Position numbers and translations under genes: made by a program. From the NCBI GenBank assembly GCA_029717555.1, contig JAMDHS010000002.1:186001-250000 (forward strand): DNA of 64,000 nt, in the 5' to 3' direction. This document shows, one piece after another, positions 11,414-23,266 of this stretch (its first letter is position 1; every line of letters begins with the position of its first letter). Origin of the DNA: Peribolospora baueri (taxonomy: Eukaryota; Basidiomycota; Peribolosporomycetes; Peribolosporales; Peribolosporaceae). Below the pieces are notes generated by a model that was not told where the DNA came from, did no database searches, and was given only the letters and a program-made list of their open reading frames with translations.

Positions 11414-12882
11414 ATGGAGCGCGGCATCCGCACCGAGCCCGTCTGCCCTGTCGGCTTGCGCGTCCTCATCGTCGACGACGACCCCATCAACCTCGCCGTC
11501 CTCAGCCGGCTTCTCCAGCGCCGCTTCGCCGCCCTCCTCGCTTGCCGCCCCGTCGCCGTCAGCTCGGCCGTCCATGCGCTGGCCTTGTTGCGCACCACCG
11601 TCTTCGACGTGTGCCTGATGGACATACAGGTGAGACGAGATGAGACGAGACGAACGAGTTCCGCCTTTCACCCTCTCGCCGCCCACCTTCCACCCCTACT
11701 CCACGCCAAGATGCCTTACCTCAACGGTATCGACGCCACTCGCTGCATCCGCGCCGCCTCCGACGGCATCCTCCCCGAGAACGCACACATGCGCATCCTC
11801 GCCATCACCAGCGCCGTCGGAGAGCATCCCACCTTGTCCTACACCAAGGTCGGCATGAACGGCATGATAGGTGAGCTTTCGTTCTTCTTTTCTGCCGCCC
11901 ATCGTCGCCACCCTCATCCCTCTTTGTCCTCGCCCCCAGGCAAGCCCGTCTCCTACGACGACCTCGCCGACTTTCTCCATCCCCTCTTCTCTGCCCACGA
12001 GCACGCCCTCCTCGCCGCTCCTCCGCCCTTCCATTCCCACCTCCGTCCCCGCATGCCCCCCTTCTACATCCCCAAACGCTCCCTCTCTCGCTCCGATGTC
12101 GCCTCCGGCGCCGCCGCCGACAGCCTGCGCCCGCACATCGCCTGCCTCCCTGATTTTGAGCGCCTCCTCGCCGATGAAACGGCCGCCAGCTTGAGGCAGG
12201 CGCAGGCCGGACCCGTGCTATGGGCCGAGTTGTTCAATGGCATCCCTCGTCTCTCTCAACTGGCCATGGCCGACGACGAAGAAGAAGAAGAAGGCGACGC
12301 CATGGCTTCGACCTACTCCGCTTCCGCCGCCGTCGCCGCCGACCCAGCCTCGCCCCCCGTCTTCGGCCTACAGTTTTGCTCTGTGAGTGCGCTGTCCCCG
12401 ACCGTCTCGTTTCGATCACGGCCTCCCCTCTCACTCCCTCCGTACCCCCTCCGCTCCCCTTCGCCCAGGACGACCTTCCACCGCCCCTCTCTCCGGGCGG
12501 GCCCTCTCCATCGGCGCACAGCGAAGACCTAACGCCGTCGAGCGAGCTGGACAGCGCCACAGACCTGTTCGCACTCGTCACCCCCGCCGCCACGCCGCCC
12601 GTCATCTCCTTACCGGTGCCCGACGCGCGGCACCCAGATCCGGGCGCGCTCTCCATGTCCATGTCCATCTCCTTCTCCAGGTCGCCTCATGCGCCGCCCG
12701 CATTCGCCTCTCCCGACGGCGCCGTCTGTGTCAACGACGACGACGAGGACGGCGGACAAGCGGGTGTGCGTGCGCACGCCAAAGCCCCGTCGCTCACATG
12801 GACGCTGGATGGAGTCGGCGTTGGGGTTGGGGTCGGGGTCGGGCTCGCCTCGCCGGTGCTCGACGATATGGACACCGGCTGA
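11414..12882 (+). CDS. Stand-alone response-regulator receiver protein (410 aa)
   Basis: Exons 11414-11629, 11711-11870, 11940-12382 and 12469-12882 join in phase. Residues about 13-150 are a CheY-like rece­iver: RVLIVDDDPINLAVL (acidic pocket), VFDVCLMDIQMP (phospho-acceptor Asp), ILAITSAVG (Thr/Ser switch) and GMIGKPVSYDDL (conserved Lys). All catalytic positions are present, so phosphotransfer from a histidine kinase/HPt relay is expected. The rest is low-complexity, with an acidic run, Pro/Ser stretches and a (VG)n tract near the end, and has no recognised output domain; it is not Skn7 (no HSF domain). Introns 1 and 2 are 81 and 69 nt, both multiples of three and free of stops in frame, so retention would add residues inside the receiver instead of ending it. 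The ATG at 11414 sits 15 residues before the first beta strand. Confidence 0.85.
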
Positions 12883-13064
12883 CGGCCGCTCGCTCCATTT
12901 ATTTTTCATTCCCCTTCGCCTCCCTCCTATCTCACATCTCATGGCGTCGCTTCTCGGTTTCGGTGTTACTCTTTCGGGTTCATCTATGTATTCCCTCCCC
13001 TCCCTCCCCGTTCTGTATACTCGGGTCGCTCAGGTACAAGTACACGTGTACGGTCACGCCAGTC

Positions 13065-13096
<32 letters not shown>

Positions 13097-13483
13097 TCGT
13101 TCTCTCATTCTCCTGGGTCTTCGCCGGTCTCCCCCTCCTTCGGGCTTTTGAGTTCTTGCGCTCACGGGTTTCATCTCACCGCCTCAGTAGTCATCCCATA
13201 CCCGTCGCCGTGTATTATTATCATCCCCCGGTTCTCCCGTCACCATGTCATCGAGATCCCGTAACTAACCATACCGCCCGCATCCTCCCGTGTTTGCTGA
13301 GAGTATGATTCGCGCGCGACCTTGCTTCTCGCTTGACCTTTGGACGGCGGCGATGGACGCGATAGCGCGTCGTGAGCGTCGCGTAGATGAATTGAGTCGA
13401 TCGACGATGGACGATCATCATCATCTTCTCTCTTCCACCCCTCCCCCCTTCACCCTTTCGCTCCTCCCCCCTCCCGAACCGCC
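12883..13483 (+). other. Intergenic region between receiver gene and PAN2
   Basis: About 600 bp with no convincing gene. It is pyrimidine-rich, includes the CTTT microsatellite listed separately, and ends in a CT-rich leader just before the PAN2 ATG. Confidence 0.5.
13066..13098 (+). repeat. CTTT tetranucleotide microsatellite
   Basis: An almost perfect run of about eight CTTT units in the spacer between the receiver gene and PAN2. It is likely polymorphic in length, and no coding role is seen. Confidence 0.9.
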
Positions 13484-16400
13484 ATGGCACAATGGTTCGA
13501 GTCGCACCGGCTCCTCAACAATTCCATCCCCCTCCCCATCACCTCTCTCGCCTTCGACCCCTACTCCGACCTCCTCTGGACAGGCTCCGCCTCAGGCCAG
13601 CTCACCTCGTACTACCACCAGCCGTCCGCACATGCCTCGCCCGCCCACCATCATCACCCGCACCTCCTCCACGCCGCCCCCGGCGCTACACACATCCCCG
13701 TCCGGTATACGAGCTTCCCCGGCGCAGCCCGCCAGAGCACCGTCAAGGAGATCGCTATCGACGATAGGGGACCCGTCGCCCTCGGCGAGAGGAGCGTCAA
13801 GGGCGCCACCAGGAGGGGCCTCTGTAGATGGCTCGTCCTGTGAGTCCCTTCCCTCACCGCCCCTCTTCGCTAGGCGGGGGCCCCCGCTTGCTCACTGACC
13901 GCCGTCTCCTTCTTCCTTCTTCCCCTGTCTGTCCGCGCTTGTTGACCCATCCCCATCTGACGACTCAGCGAAGGAGCAGACTCTCTGTCAAGCATGTGCT
14001 TTTCCTCCCCCAGCTCGTCCGACATTGTCGCCGGCGGCACCCAGTCCGACATGCTCGTCATCAACGCCAACAGCGGCTCTATCGTGCGAAAGGTGAGTGA
14101 TGGCGACCCCCAAGTCGGACAGACATCCATCTCCCCGGCTCCGATCCTGACCCGTGCCGACGGGTCGCCCTCCCTCCCTCCCTCCCACCCGCCCCCATCG
14201 CAGGTCGAAACGGAGAGCCCTCTCACGGCCATCCGCTCCGGGAGGCTCCTCACCTGCGGGACGCTCAACGGCCAGATCCTCATGCGTGACCCGCGCTCCC
14301 TCCGTGTCGAGTTTCGCTTCCAGGCTCATCCCGGCGGCTTGCTTGACATGGAGGCAGAGGGAAACTTGCTCTTCAGCTTGGGATATACGCTCAGACAAGG
14401 CCACCCGGTGCCGGAGCCGCTGATCAAGGTGTTCGACATCCGAGCCATGCGCCCCTTCGTACCCATCCCCTTCCCAGCCGGCCCCGCCTTCTTGGCCGTC
14501 CATCCCAAGCTCTCCTCCACCGTTGTCGTCGCGAGCCCGCAGGCGCAGTTTCAGGTTGTCGATATTCATAACCCTGGCGATAGCGTCTTCAACCAGGTGC
14601 GGTGCAGGCCGTACTTTTTGCCAGCCCCGCCCGTCCGCTCGTGGCCGCGCCGCTTGGATCGTTCACCTGTTTTCGTTCTTCTTCCTCTTTCATCGACGAC
14701 CGACCTGCGCAGGTGAACACTGGCTCCTATCTCACGTCCATCGCCATATCCCGGTCTGGCGACGTGCTCGCCTTCGGCGACGGTGAAGGCCAACTTCACC
14801 TCTGGTCCACCGCCGAGAACGCCACGTTCCACGACTACGGCACCGGCAGTCCGCCAGAGACCGCAGACGTGCCCGAGTCGCCTCCACCTTACGTTCAGTG
14901 GACGCCGGAGATGTGAGTGGCGATGGCGTGGCCCGCCGCGCACTTGACAGGACGTCGGATGCTTAACTTGAGCTTGTCTGCGGCGGCCATATTCCCTCCC
15001 TCCCTCCCTTCCTTTCCCCCCCCTTTTGCCAGACCCCTCTCCTCCATCGGCATGCCGTACTACAACAACCCTCTCCTCTCATCCCTCCCCTCCAAGTTCT
15101 ATGCGACGCCCTACTCGCCGCTCATCAACCCTCCGCAGAAGATCGACCCAGCGATCCTCTCCTCGATGCGCACCGTCGACTTTTTCGGCTACGCACCGCT
15201 TCCCAAGCACCTCAAGGGGAAGCGCAACGTGGTGACGTCGAGGGGAGGCATGAAGAAGAGCAAGGAGGAGAGGAGGAGGATCGGATTGCCTCTCTTCCGC
15301 AGCGAGAAGGAACGGTCTGGCGATCGCGACGACGTGAGTCGGCGGATCATCCATCTATCTCTCTACCCGCTCGCCTCGCGTGGCCCTTTCCGGCGCGCGT
15401 GTTTGCGCTTCCCTCGATGACCAACTCATGTGCCGTTGGCCGTTTTGTTTCGCTTCCCTTTTTCCCCCTGTCCTTTCGCCTCCCGCCTAGGACCAGGCCA
15501 ACGCTCTTCTCATAGAAGCCAGCCCGGAAGCCGTTCCCAAGTACTACAAAAAGGTGGAGATCCAGTACAGCAAGTTTGGCGTGGACGACTTTGATTTCGG
15601 GTGAGATGAGATGGCCACTTGGACTCAGACTCGCTCGGCGTGTCTGAGGGAGGGTTCGCTGCTTTGCTTTGTGCTGAAGAGTGCCTCCGCTCTCTCTCCC
15701 TTCGCTCCGCCTCCACTATCTTTCCTTTCGCTCCACGCCCACGGCGCGATTGCCCAGCTTCTATAATCGAACGCCTTACAGCGGTCTCGAGACGCACATC
15801 TCCAACTCGTACGCCAACTCGCTCCTTCAATGCCTCCACTATCTCCTCCCCTTTCGTCGCGTGGCCAAGGCGCATATCCTGTCGTCCTGTCCGCTGGATA
15901 AGTGCCTCCTCTGCGAGTCCGGCTTCCTTTCCAAAATGCTCGAGGACGCAAAGGGCGTCAACTGTCAGGCCACCAACTGGCTCAAGGTCTTTGGGGATAT
16001 TCATCAAGGTGAGCCACCGTCGCCTTCCCACGATCCCTTCCGTCCTCGCTTTCCTTTCCTTCGCCTTGCCCCCTTTTTTCCTTCTCCGTCGTCGACCGAA
16101 CCTGATGGAGCGGGATCGCTGATTTCCACATGTCGCTCGTGTGTCGCGACAGCGAAAACGTTCCACCTCATCGACAAGGACGACTCGTCGTCGAACGCGC
16201 CGTACAGCTCTCTCGTGCAAAGCCTCGCCCGTTTCGTCATCGAGCAGACGTCCACCAACTCGAACGCGGCCATGTCGGAACCCGGCCAACCGAACCGTCG
16301 GCTCAACCGGTCCATCCCGGAAGACCGATCCGACCCCGGCACGCCGATCAGTCAGCTGTTCGGCGTCGAAACTAAGACCTTGGCGACGTGCGCTTGCGGT

Positions 16401-18912
16401 CACCACAACGAGAGACCGTCGGATTCGAACGTCGTCGAGATGATGTATCCCCGAAAATCGGTGAGTGCTGGCCCTTTCTTTCCAGACGCGGTCGCCGGAT
16501 GCCGGGCGAGCACTGGCGTCCCATCCATCTGCCCGTCCGTCCGTCCATCCGTCCATTCTCACTCGACTCCTCTTCCGTGCAACTCCCCCTTCGATAGCCC
16601 TTCTCCAACGAGCCACCTCCGCCAAGCGATTTCTACTCCATCCTCCGCTCCTCCCTCGCTCGAGAAACGTCGGCCAAAGCGTTCTGCAAACACTGCGAGC
16701 GTACGGACACGTTGCGGACGCGTCGCGTCCTCGACGAACGTCGTCTGCCGCCACTGTTGGCCGTCAACACGGGCGTGCACACGTCGGCCCAGCTCGAGTT
16801 CTGGACGGATGACTTGGCCGCCGGAGACCCGAGGCGGGGCCCGAGGAAGCGGTTCTTGCCGTCCAGGTTCGGAATCGTAAAGTCGGGTGAACAAGACGTC
16901 GACGTCGTGGAGGTGGAGGAAGGTGCGCAGGCGCCGGAGGGTGCGGTGGTATACGAGTTGCGCGTGAGTGCCGCTCACCAAACAGAGCGGACCGGGCAGT
17001 CTGCGGTACGGGCGCTCGTTAGAATGCTGGGCTGATTCGTTCGACCGCGCATAGTCTATGGTCGCTCATATCCAAGCCGACAGGGACCCGCCCCATCTTG
17101 TCGCCATCATCAAAAGTGAGTGAGCCATCCGGACCGGTTCCTGTCTCTCTCAGAAATCGCCCTTTGAACACGCTTGACGACCCTCGGCGACCTTTGTCCG
17201 CTTCGTTCCAGTCCCGGAGAGCGAGGTTGAGGACCCTTCCAAACCCTGGTACCTCTTTAACGACTTCCTCGTCAGGAACCTCGACGAGACCGAGGCGCTC
17301 AGAGTCCCTGGCCCGTGGAAGGTAGGCGTAGTAGGCTCCTTCTGACCTTGGGCCCGCAAGATCAGCCGCCGTCCATGACCTGCGAGCTCACGGACGAATG
17401 GTGCCCCCCCTCCTTCTCCACCTCCCGTTCTAGGTCCCTGCCGTCCTTCTCTGGCAGCGAGTGGACTCGCAAGAGCTGCTCGACTTTAGCAGTCTGCCTT
17501 GCGAGGCGGACCCGTCCATCCTCTATCGCGACATTTCCGTGTCCCAGTGAGTTACCTCGCGTCGTTCATGTCAGCGACAGGCCGGGGGCCGGGAGGCGTT
17601 TTATTTTTCTTTCGTTCGCTCACGGACCACGATGATGAACAACCGTGTCGCAGACATCGAGATCCGGCTCTGATCAAGCACCAGGTGCTGAGCCCCGAGG
17701 AGTTGCCGAAGCCCGGTACGCTCGTCTCTATCGACGCAGAGTTCGTCGCCATGGATGTGGTCAGTCCGCGAGATTCGTTCGGGTCACCGTCGGCCGGGTC
17801 GGACGACTTGTCGCGTGGCGCGGAGTCGCGAGCTTAGCGTTTCGATCGGCTTTCTCGTTCCCCTGTCTCGTTCTTCAATACAGGAGGAAGTCGATTTCAT
17901 GTCCGACGGCACCAGGTCCATCATTCGACCTAGCCGGCTCAGCTTGGCTCGTGTCTCGGTGCTACGAGGAGAGGGCCCAAAGGAGGGCGTACCTTTCATC
18001 GACGACCACATTGACACTCGGGATGAGGTCAAGGACTACTTGACCCAGTTCTCCGGAGTCCATCGTGCGTCTCTTCGCTCCTTAGCTTACTTACCTTATC
18101 GAACGAACCCCAGGGTTATACGAAGACGGCTCCTTGACCACATACATGTTCTCCGTCTTCTACCGGCAGCGGGCGATCTCGACGTGCACGAGTCCAAGCA
18201 CACGCTCGTGCCGCTCAAGGTGGCGTACAAGAAACTGCGCTTGCTGGTAGACTTGGGTTGCGTGTTCATAGGACACGGCTTGAAAAAGGACTTTCGCATC
18301 ATCAGTGAGTTCGCCGTGTCCAAGGGCAGGGCGATCGGCCGTAGCGCGTTCCGGGTTCGATAAATTTATTCCTGTGCCCGTTCTTTCCTTCGTTCGTTCG
18401 TCGTTCGGCCGCAGACATCTTCGTGCCGCAAGAACAGGTGATCGACACCGTCGACCTGTACCAGTCGTCGACATTTGCCCGAAAGCTGTCGCTCCGCTTC
18501 CTCGCTTGGTTCCTGCTCAAACGAGAAATTCAAGGCGGTGTGCACGACTCGATCGAGGACGCGCACGTGGCGTTGCTCCTCTATCGCAAGTACGAAGAGT
18601 TCAGGACCGACGGCAGGCTGTACGACGTCATGGAGGACCTGTACACCGAAGGACGACGAGTGGTGCGTGTGTTGGCTGGCCGAGGCGATCCGCCGACCGA
18701 CCTGTCTCTGTGCGGGCGGGGGCGGGGACGGCGCCGCTGATTTTACTGTTCTTTCCCCCTTTCCGCATCAGAATTGGAAACCCCCTTCGTCTGTCCAAGA
18801 GTCCACGCCGGCCACGCCAGAGCGAGGCCTGTCCCCTCCTCGTCCTACGGCCTTGCAGCCTGCGGTCCCTTCGGGTTTGGGTTCGGGTGCGGAGCGCTGG
18901 ACCACTTCGTGA
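13484..18912 (+). CDS. PAN2: PAN2, catalytic subunit of the Pan2-Pan3 poly(A) nuclease (1167 aa)
   Basis: Shortens mRNA poly(A) tails in the cytoplasm with Pan3 and Pab1. Seventeen exons close in phase: 13484-13839, 13969-14092, 14204-14596, 14713-14912, 15033-15333, 15491-15600, 15758-16008, 16153-16460, 16598-16963, 17055-17115, 17212-17321, 17434-17546, 17654-17759, 17884-18064, 18170-18304, 18415-18662, 18772-18912. Order: N-terminal WD40 region ([20 protein letters not shown]), linker, USP-like fold from about residue 495 ([31 protein letters not shown]), then a DEDD exonuclease from about 920. Nuclease acids are visible in [24 protein letters not shown] and [11 protein letters not shown]. 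The USP-like part has Ala where an active Cys would be, as known for Pan2, so it is a scaffold. The Ser/Pro tail resembles the variable C-terminus of other Pan2 proteins. Confidence 0.96.
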
Positions 18913-19008
18913 AAGTAAGAAAGATGTCTTGTTTATCCCTTCTTCCCCTTCCCTCGTCCCGGAGAAGCCGTGTCTGTATACTAGCTGCGAGCGCAGGCTG
19001 TGCGCCAT

Positions 19009-19014
19009 CACGTG
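19009..19014. promoter_or_regulatory. CACGTG box upstream of the DUF1766 gene
   Basis: CACGTG lies about 75 bp before the ATG at 19088, in the 175-bp gap after PAN2. It fits the bHLH core; binding is inferred. Confidence 0.3.
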
Positions 19015-19087
19015 GTAGAGAGGCAATGTACGCGCTGGGAGACGCGAGCGATCACCATCATCACTCATCATCATCACCGTCGGCTTC

Positions 19088-20990
19088 ATGATGCAAGATG
19101 GCTCCCGGTCTCGCCCTTTCGTCTTGCGCGAAGAGTCTCCCTCTTGGTCGCCCGAATGCTCGATTCCCCGACGAGAAGAACACCGCAAGGCCACGTCCCT
19201 CGGTCGTCTCAGGCAGGCCTTTGCCAGGGTGGGGCTGTCCGGAGGCAAGAAGGACCAAGATGGTGTCAGACCGGGAGACAAGCCGCTGCCATCCCCGCCG
19301 CCAGCCGGAGTTCCAACTGAGAAGCGGCGCTATCCTCATCATCATCAGCAGCAACAGCAGCAACACACCTCTCGCCCACAGCAGCCCCCGCCAGCAGCAC
19401 CTCCCTCGGCGCCGCCGGCGGATCGGTATAGATTTCCTTCGACGGCGTCGGCAAACGTGTCTGCTCGCTTGCCCTTTGATAGCGCCGAATGCAATGTTCC
19501 CTCCCCGCTCCTCGCTTCTCCCAGACCTCTCGTCTCTCCCTATGATCCCTACCATACCTCGACGCCGTCGCCGTCTTCGTCCGGCCGACGACACTCAGGG
19601 CCGCCCTCGCCCGTTTTCCCGTTTGCCGGCGCGTCTCACTCGTCTGCCGCGCCGCCTTTGATGCTGATGCCTGAACCGAGGCCTTGGCAGCCGACGCACG
19701 GCTACTCCGTCTCCCTCCCGGCCGTTCCTCACCTCGCTTCTTCCGCCCTCGCTCCTCCCTCCCCGTCTCGGCCACCGAATCCCTCCAGACCGCATTCGAC
19801 AGGCCCTGCCCACGCTTCTCCGACGACCCCTGGCGCGAACAGCACGTCCGCAGCGTCGGCCGACAGGCGTGGCAAGGCCGGTCCGCATCGCCTCTCCCCG
19901 AACGCGGCGGGGGCCACCTCTCCTTCCCGACCTACTCCTTCCTCTGCGTCGCGGACGCCGAAGAAACAAAGCCCCAGTCCGTCCAAGAGCCCAGCCGCGG
20001 CGGCGCGCGGGTCGCCTTCGCCGAACGGGTTCCCAACAGAGTTGGACGAGCCGCCCGGACAGGGACAGTGTCACGGGGCGACGAAGGCGGGCAAGAGATG
20101 CACGAGGAAGGTGGCGACCAAGGAGCACGACGGCGACGAGAGGGATCCAGTGTTCTGTCACCAGCACATCAAGGATCTCCTCCGTCCGAGCGGGTTCTAT
20201 GTCGGCAACGACTGGATCGAGTTCTCGGACTGGATCGATCAGACGCTCACAGACGCCACCCAGGCTGCCCTACGCGTGGCCATGGAGAAGCCGGTCAGCG
20301 GCAAGGAAGAGCCAGGTGAGCAAGGCCCGCTAAGGTATGGGCGATGTGACCGACCGAACGGTCGTCTGTCCGTTCTCAAGCTAACCGACGGGACGGACGT
20401 GCGGTGCTCAGGGTTTATTTACATATACGAGCGCGAGAGGCCGAAGAACTCGAGTGCCAAGGACGTCGTGCTCAAAATCGGCAGGGCCGCCAACGTGGTG
20501 CGTACGACGAGCGCTCCGCCGAGATATGCTCGCCCCGGTTTTGTCTCCTAAGAGCGAATTCTTCCATCGTTTTCTCGAACAGTTCAAGCGAGTGGGTGAA
20601 TGGCAGTCTCAGTGCGGCAAAAAGATAGGTGCGCGAGAACGCTACGTTCGTGCGCGAAACGAACGCATCGTTCCCATCCGGAACTCAACTCGACCTCTTC
20701 TCTTAACCTTCTTGTGTGCTCCGCCACTAGTCCTCCGAGGCATCTTCCCCTCCCCACCCAACCAGAGCCTTCTAACAGGAGTTGCCGCCAACCCAGCCCA
20801 CAAAGCCAGGAACATTCACCGTGTGGAACGTCTCATCCACCTTCAGCTGCGGGAGCACCGCGAGCGACGAAGCTGTACGACGTGCGGGGCGTTGCATCGG
20901 GAGTGGTTCAAATTGCCGGACGATATGGATATTGATGACGTCAGGAGAATCGTTTGGATGTGGATAGAGTATTGCGATCGCCTGACTTGA
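19088..20990 (+). CDS. DUF1766 / T5orf172-domain protein, GIY-YIG-like fold (539 aa)
   Basis: Exons 19088-20315, 20412-20497, 20583-20628 and 20731-20990 join in phase. The first about 320 residues are disordered, rich in Pro, Ser and His/Gln (HHHQQQQQQHTS). The conserved part begins CHGATKAGKRCTRKV, continues with VFCHQHIKDLLRPSGFY and WIEFSDWIDQTL, and after intron 1 gives GFIYIYERERP and VVLKIGRAANV, the beta strands of the T5orf172 (DUF1766) fold related to GIY-YIG nucleases. The C-terminus (HRVERLIHLQLREHRERRSC, GALHREWFKLP) is also typical. Fungal members include meiotically up-regulated proteins of fission yeast; biochemical activity is not established. Cys/His spacing at the start (C-x9-C ... 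C-x2-H) may bind zinc. It converges on the RING gene, with 106 bp between stops. Confidence 0.88.
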
Positions 20991-21096
20991 GAAGGAAGAC
21001 GACTTAACATATCCCGCTTTCTCCCTCCACACTCTGATTTATCATATGGACCTGTTGTCCTTGTGGAATGCAATTGCCCGCACTTTTCAGCTCTGA

Positions 21097-23266
21097 CTAT
21101 TGATTGCCCTCGTGCGTCGATCGTCGCCTGCCCAAGATGTGCTTCAGACGCTGCTCCCGCGCCAGAGTCTGCAACGCCTCTTCTCGATCCTTCTCCGCGG
21201 TCTCTTCTTCTTCGCTCTTCCCACCCTGTTCCGACGCGCGCTTGCATATCCCCCACTCTTCTCGGCCCTTTTCCTTCTCCAGCTTCTCCAGGAGCCGAGC
21301 TCGCAAAGCCTGAACGTCTCGTCGTGGAGCCGGCTCCGTCTTCTCCGGAATAGCCCGCAGGTCCTCGCCAGCTTCACTGCCTTCAGACTGCCCACCTCTC
21401 TCCAAAAGCCGCCTCTTTTCGGCTTCTAGCTTGGCTAGGAGCCGCTCCCTGAGAAGCGATGGCGTAGACTTGCCGGAGCCAGTCTCAGGTGGTGTCATCG
21501 TCGACTCGTCGCATACGGGCTGTTCGCTCAAGCGAGGCAACTCGGTTGTTCTTGTCTCGATATCGTTCCCTGCTGGTCGATCAGCCTTGTCGTCGCCCTT
21601 TCGGGAGCCGTCAAGACAGTACCGTCCTCGCCCCAGCCGTACGGATGCTCCGTTAACGTTTGCGCTTGACCTATTTGCGTCTTCAGACGTGAGGTCGATA
21701 ACGTCGACAGCGCGCTCCTTGCCTTTGCGAGAGAGGGTTTGAGAGCGAGCAGAGTCACGCGGAGACCGTGACCGTGAAGCCGGCTCGGCCGAATCGGACA
21801 TGTCTCGAGACGTGGACGGCCCTGCTCCTCGTAAAGACCGCGGTTCGTTGTCATCTGCGGCAGCTGCACGACGAAATCTCAACGATTCGGTAGGAGAACC
21901 GTCCGACCGAGGAGCGCTCGCTCGACTCGACTCATCGCGGAAGAATTTGGGTTCGTCCGCGCCTTCGCTTCGCTTTGGTGACAAGGAAGGTCGTGCGCAG
22001 TTGCGGGACGACCTTGATGGTCCGGGTTCTGGAGAGAATGAGCACCGTCTTCGCTTCCTCTGCGTGTTGTATGTTGTCCCCGGCTCCTCATACTGCCCAA
22101 TGTACGGGACGCCCATGTCAGCTAAGCATGTATTGCGGGAGGGGATGACAAAGTTTTCGGCGAGCCGCTTACCTGAACAACCCTATCGTAACCCTCAATA
22201 GTCTTATAAGGCGAGCGAATAAAGCTCTCAGTCTCGTGCGCCAGGTGCTGTGCCGTCTCATATCCCAGCCACTCAGCCATGAGGCCGATAGCGCCCTCGC
22301 TCTTGATGTCGAGACTCTTCATGAGGCCGACAACGTACGAAGTGAGAAATTCTACGTCGAGGTTGTGGAAAGAACGGTTGAGTGCCCAAAGCTCTCTTCG
22401 AATCCAAACCGTACTCCTTCTGATGAGCTCTGCGTTCGTGTCAAACTGCGATGGGGGCGGGTAGGGGCGAAATCTCGTGGAGGTGTTGCTCGCAATGTGC
22501 TGCGTGGAGGAGAGGGCGATCGTAACGAGTTAGCTCGAACTTCCAAAAGCGCCCCGAATTGTAAATACTGCTCACCTTTGCGTAGAGTCCGTACGAATAG
22601 ATCCTGTCACGTTTCCTCAAAGAAGCCTCCGTCCTCTCCTCTTCGGTCTGCATCTGCTCGCGCAGCTGCCTCTCTCTTCGTGCTCCATACCGGTGGCGAG
22701 GATGAGAGGGGCGCTCGGCGAGCTGCCTTCGCACACCCGAGGAGATGTCAATGAGTGATGGACCTGGTTTGTTGGCAAAGGCAGGATCGGGAAGGGGTCG
22801 AAGGTAGTGCTACAGAGAAAGTGAGGTTGAGTTAGGGAAGATCAAGACGGCTGTCGCGCTTGCGAAATGCTGGTGGCGTGGGCTCACCCTGCTGTACTGA
22901 GTCTCGCTTCGAAAATGATGAATGATGAAGGGACCAACGGGGCTGTTGCAGAGGGGACACTGCATCGGAGAAAGCGTTAGAGAATCACGTAAAGGGTCTG
23001 TGACTGTTTCCGCGCTTGCAAGTAGATTGGTGGCGTCAACGGCAAAGGACACGTACTCTTCTATGCACGTCTGTTCAAGACAAAGACGCGGGGTGAGCAT
23101 GAACCCCCACGCTACCCAGCGTGAACACATCGACGACGCGCACTGACGTACCAGTCCATTTCATGATACATTCGAAGCACGTCTGAGCGTGCAGGCAATT
23201 CGGGAGAACTGCCTTGTCCCTAATGGGCCCCAGACAGATAAGGCAATGGGGCTCCTCATCCTCCAT
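21097..23266 (-). CDS. TOPORS-like RING E3 ligase with SUMO-interacting motif (585 aa)
   Basis: Six exons on the minus strand close in phase: 23266-23152, 23070-23057, 22959-22888, 22809-22576, 22499-22173, 22092-21097. A C3HC4 RING occupies residues about 8-47: CLICLGPIRDKAVLPNC, HAQTCFECIMKW, then DVHRRCPLCN. The five residues DVHRR straddle a 14-nt microexon, without which the last two Cys would be out of frame. A helical middle region follows (RRELWALNRSFHNLDVEFL, SEGAIGLMAEWLGYETAQHL), which resembles the conserved block after the RING in Topors-type ligases. The C-terminal third is Ser/Arg-rich and contains VDVIDLTSED (about residue 385), a classic SUMO-interacting motif followed by acids. 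Predicted role: nuclear ubiquitin or SUMO-targeted ubiquitin ligase. Substrates are unknown. Divergent from tropomyosin across 339 bp. Confidence 0.85.

Noticed and set aside
11414-12532. The receiver gene as a single uninterrupted exon of 372 codons.
   Set aside because: Reading through puts 27 and 23 unrelated residues inside the receiver core; splicing at the GT/AG sites restores MDIQMP and GKPVSYDD. It is kept only as a possible retention product.
15758-16963. PAN2 middle domain as an active deubiquitinase.
   Set aside because: The catalytic Cys position is Ala (NSYANSLLQ), as in other Pan2 proteins; it is a structural domain.
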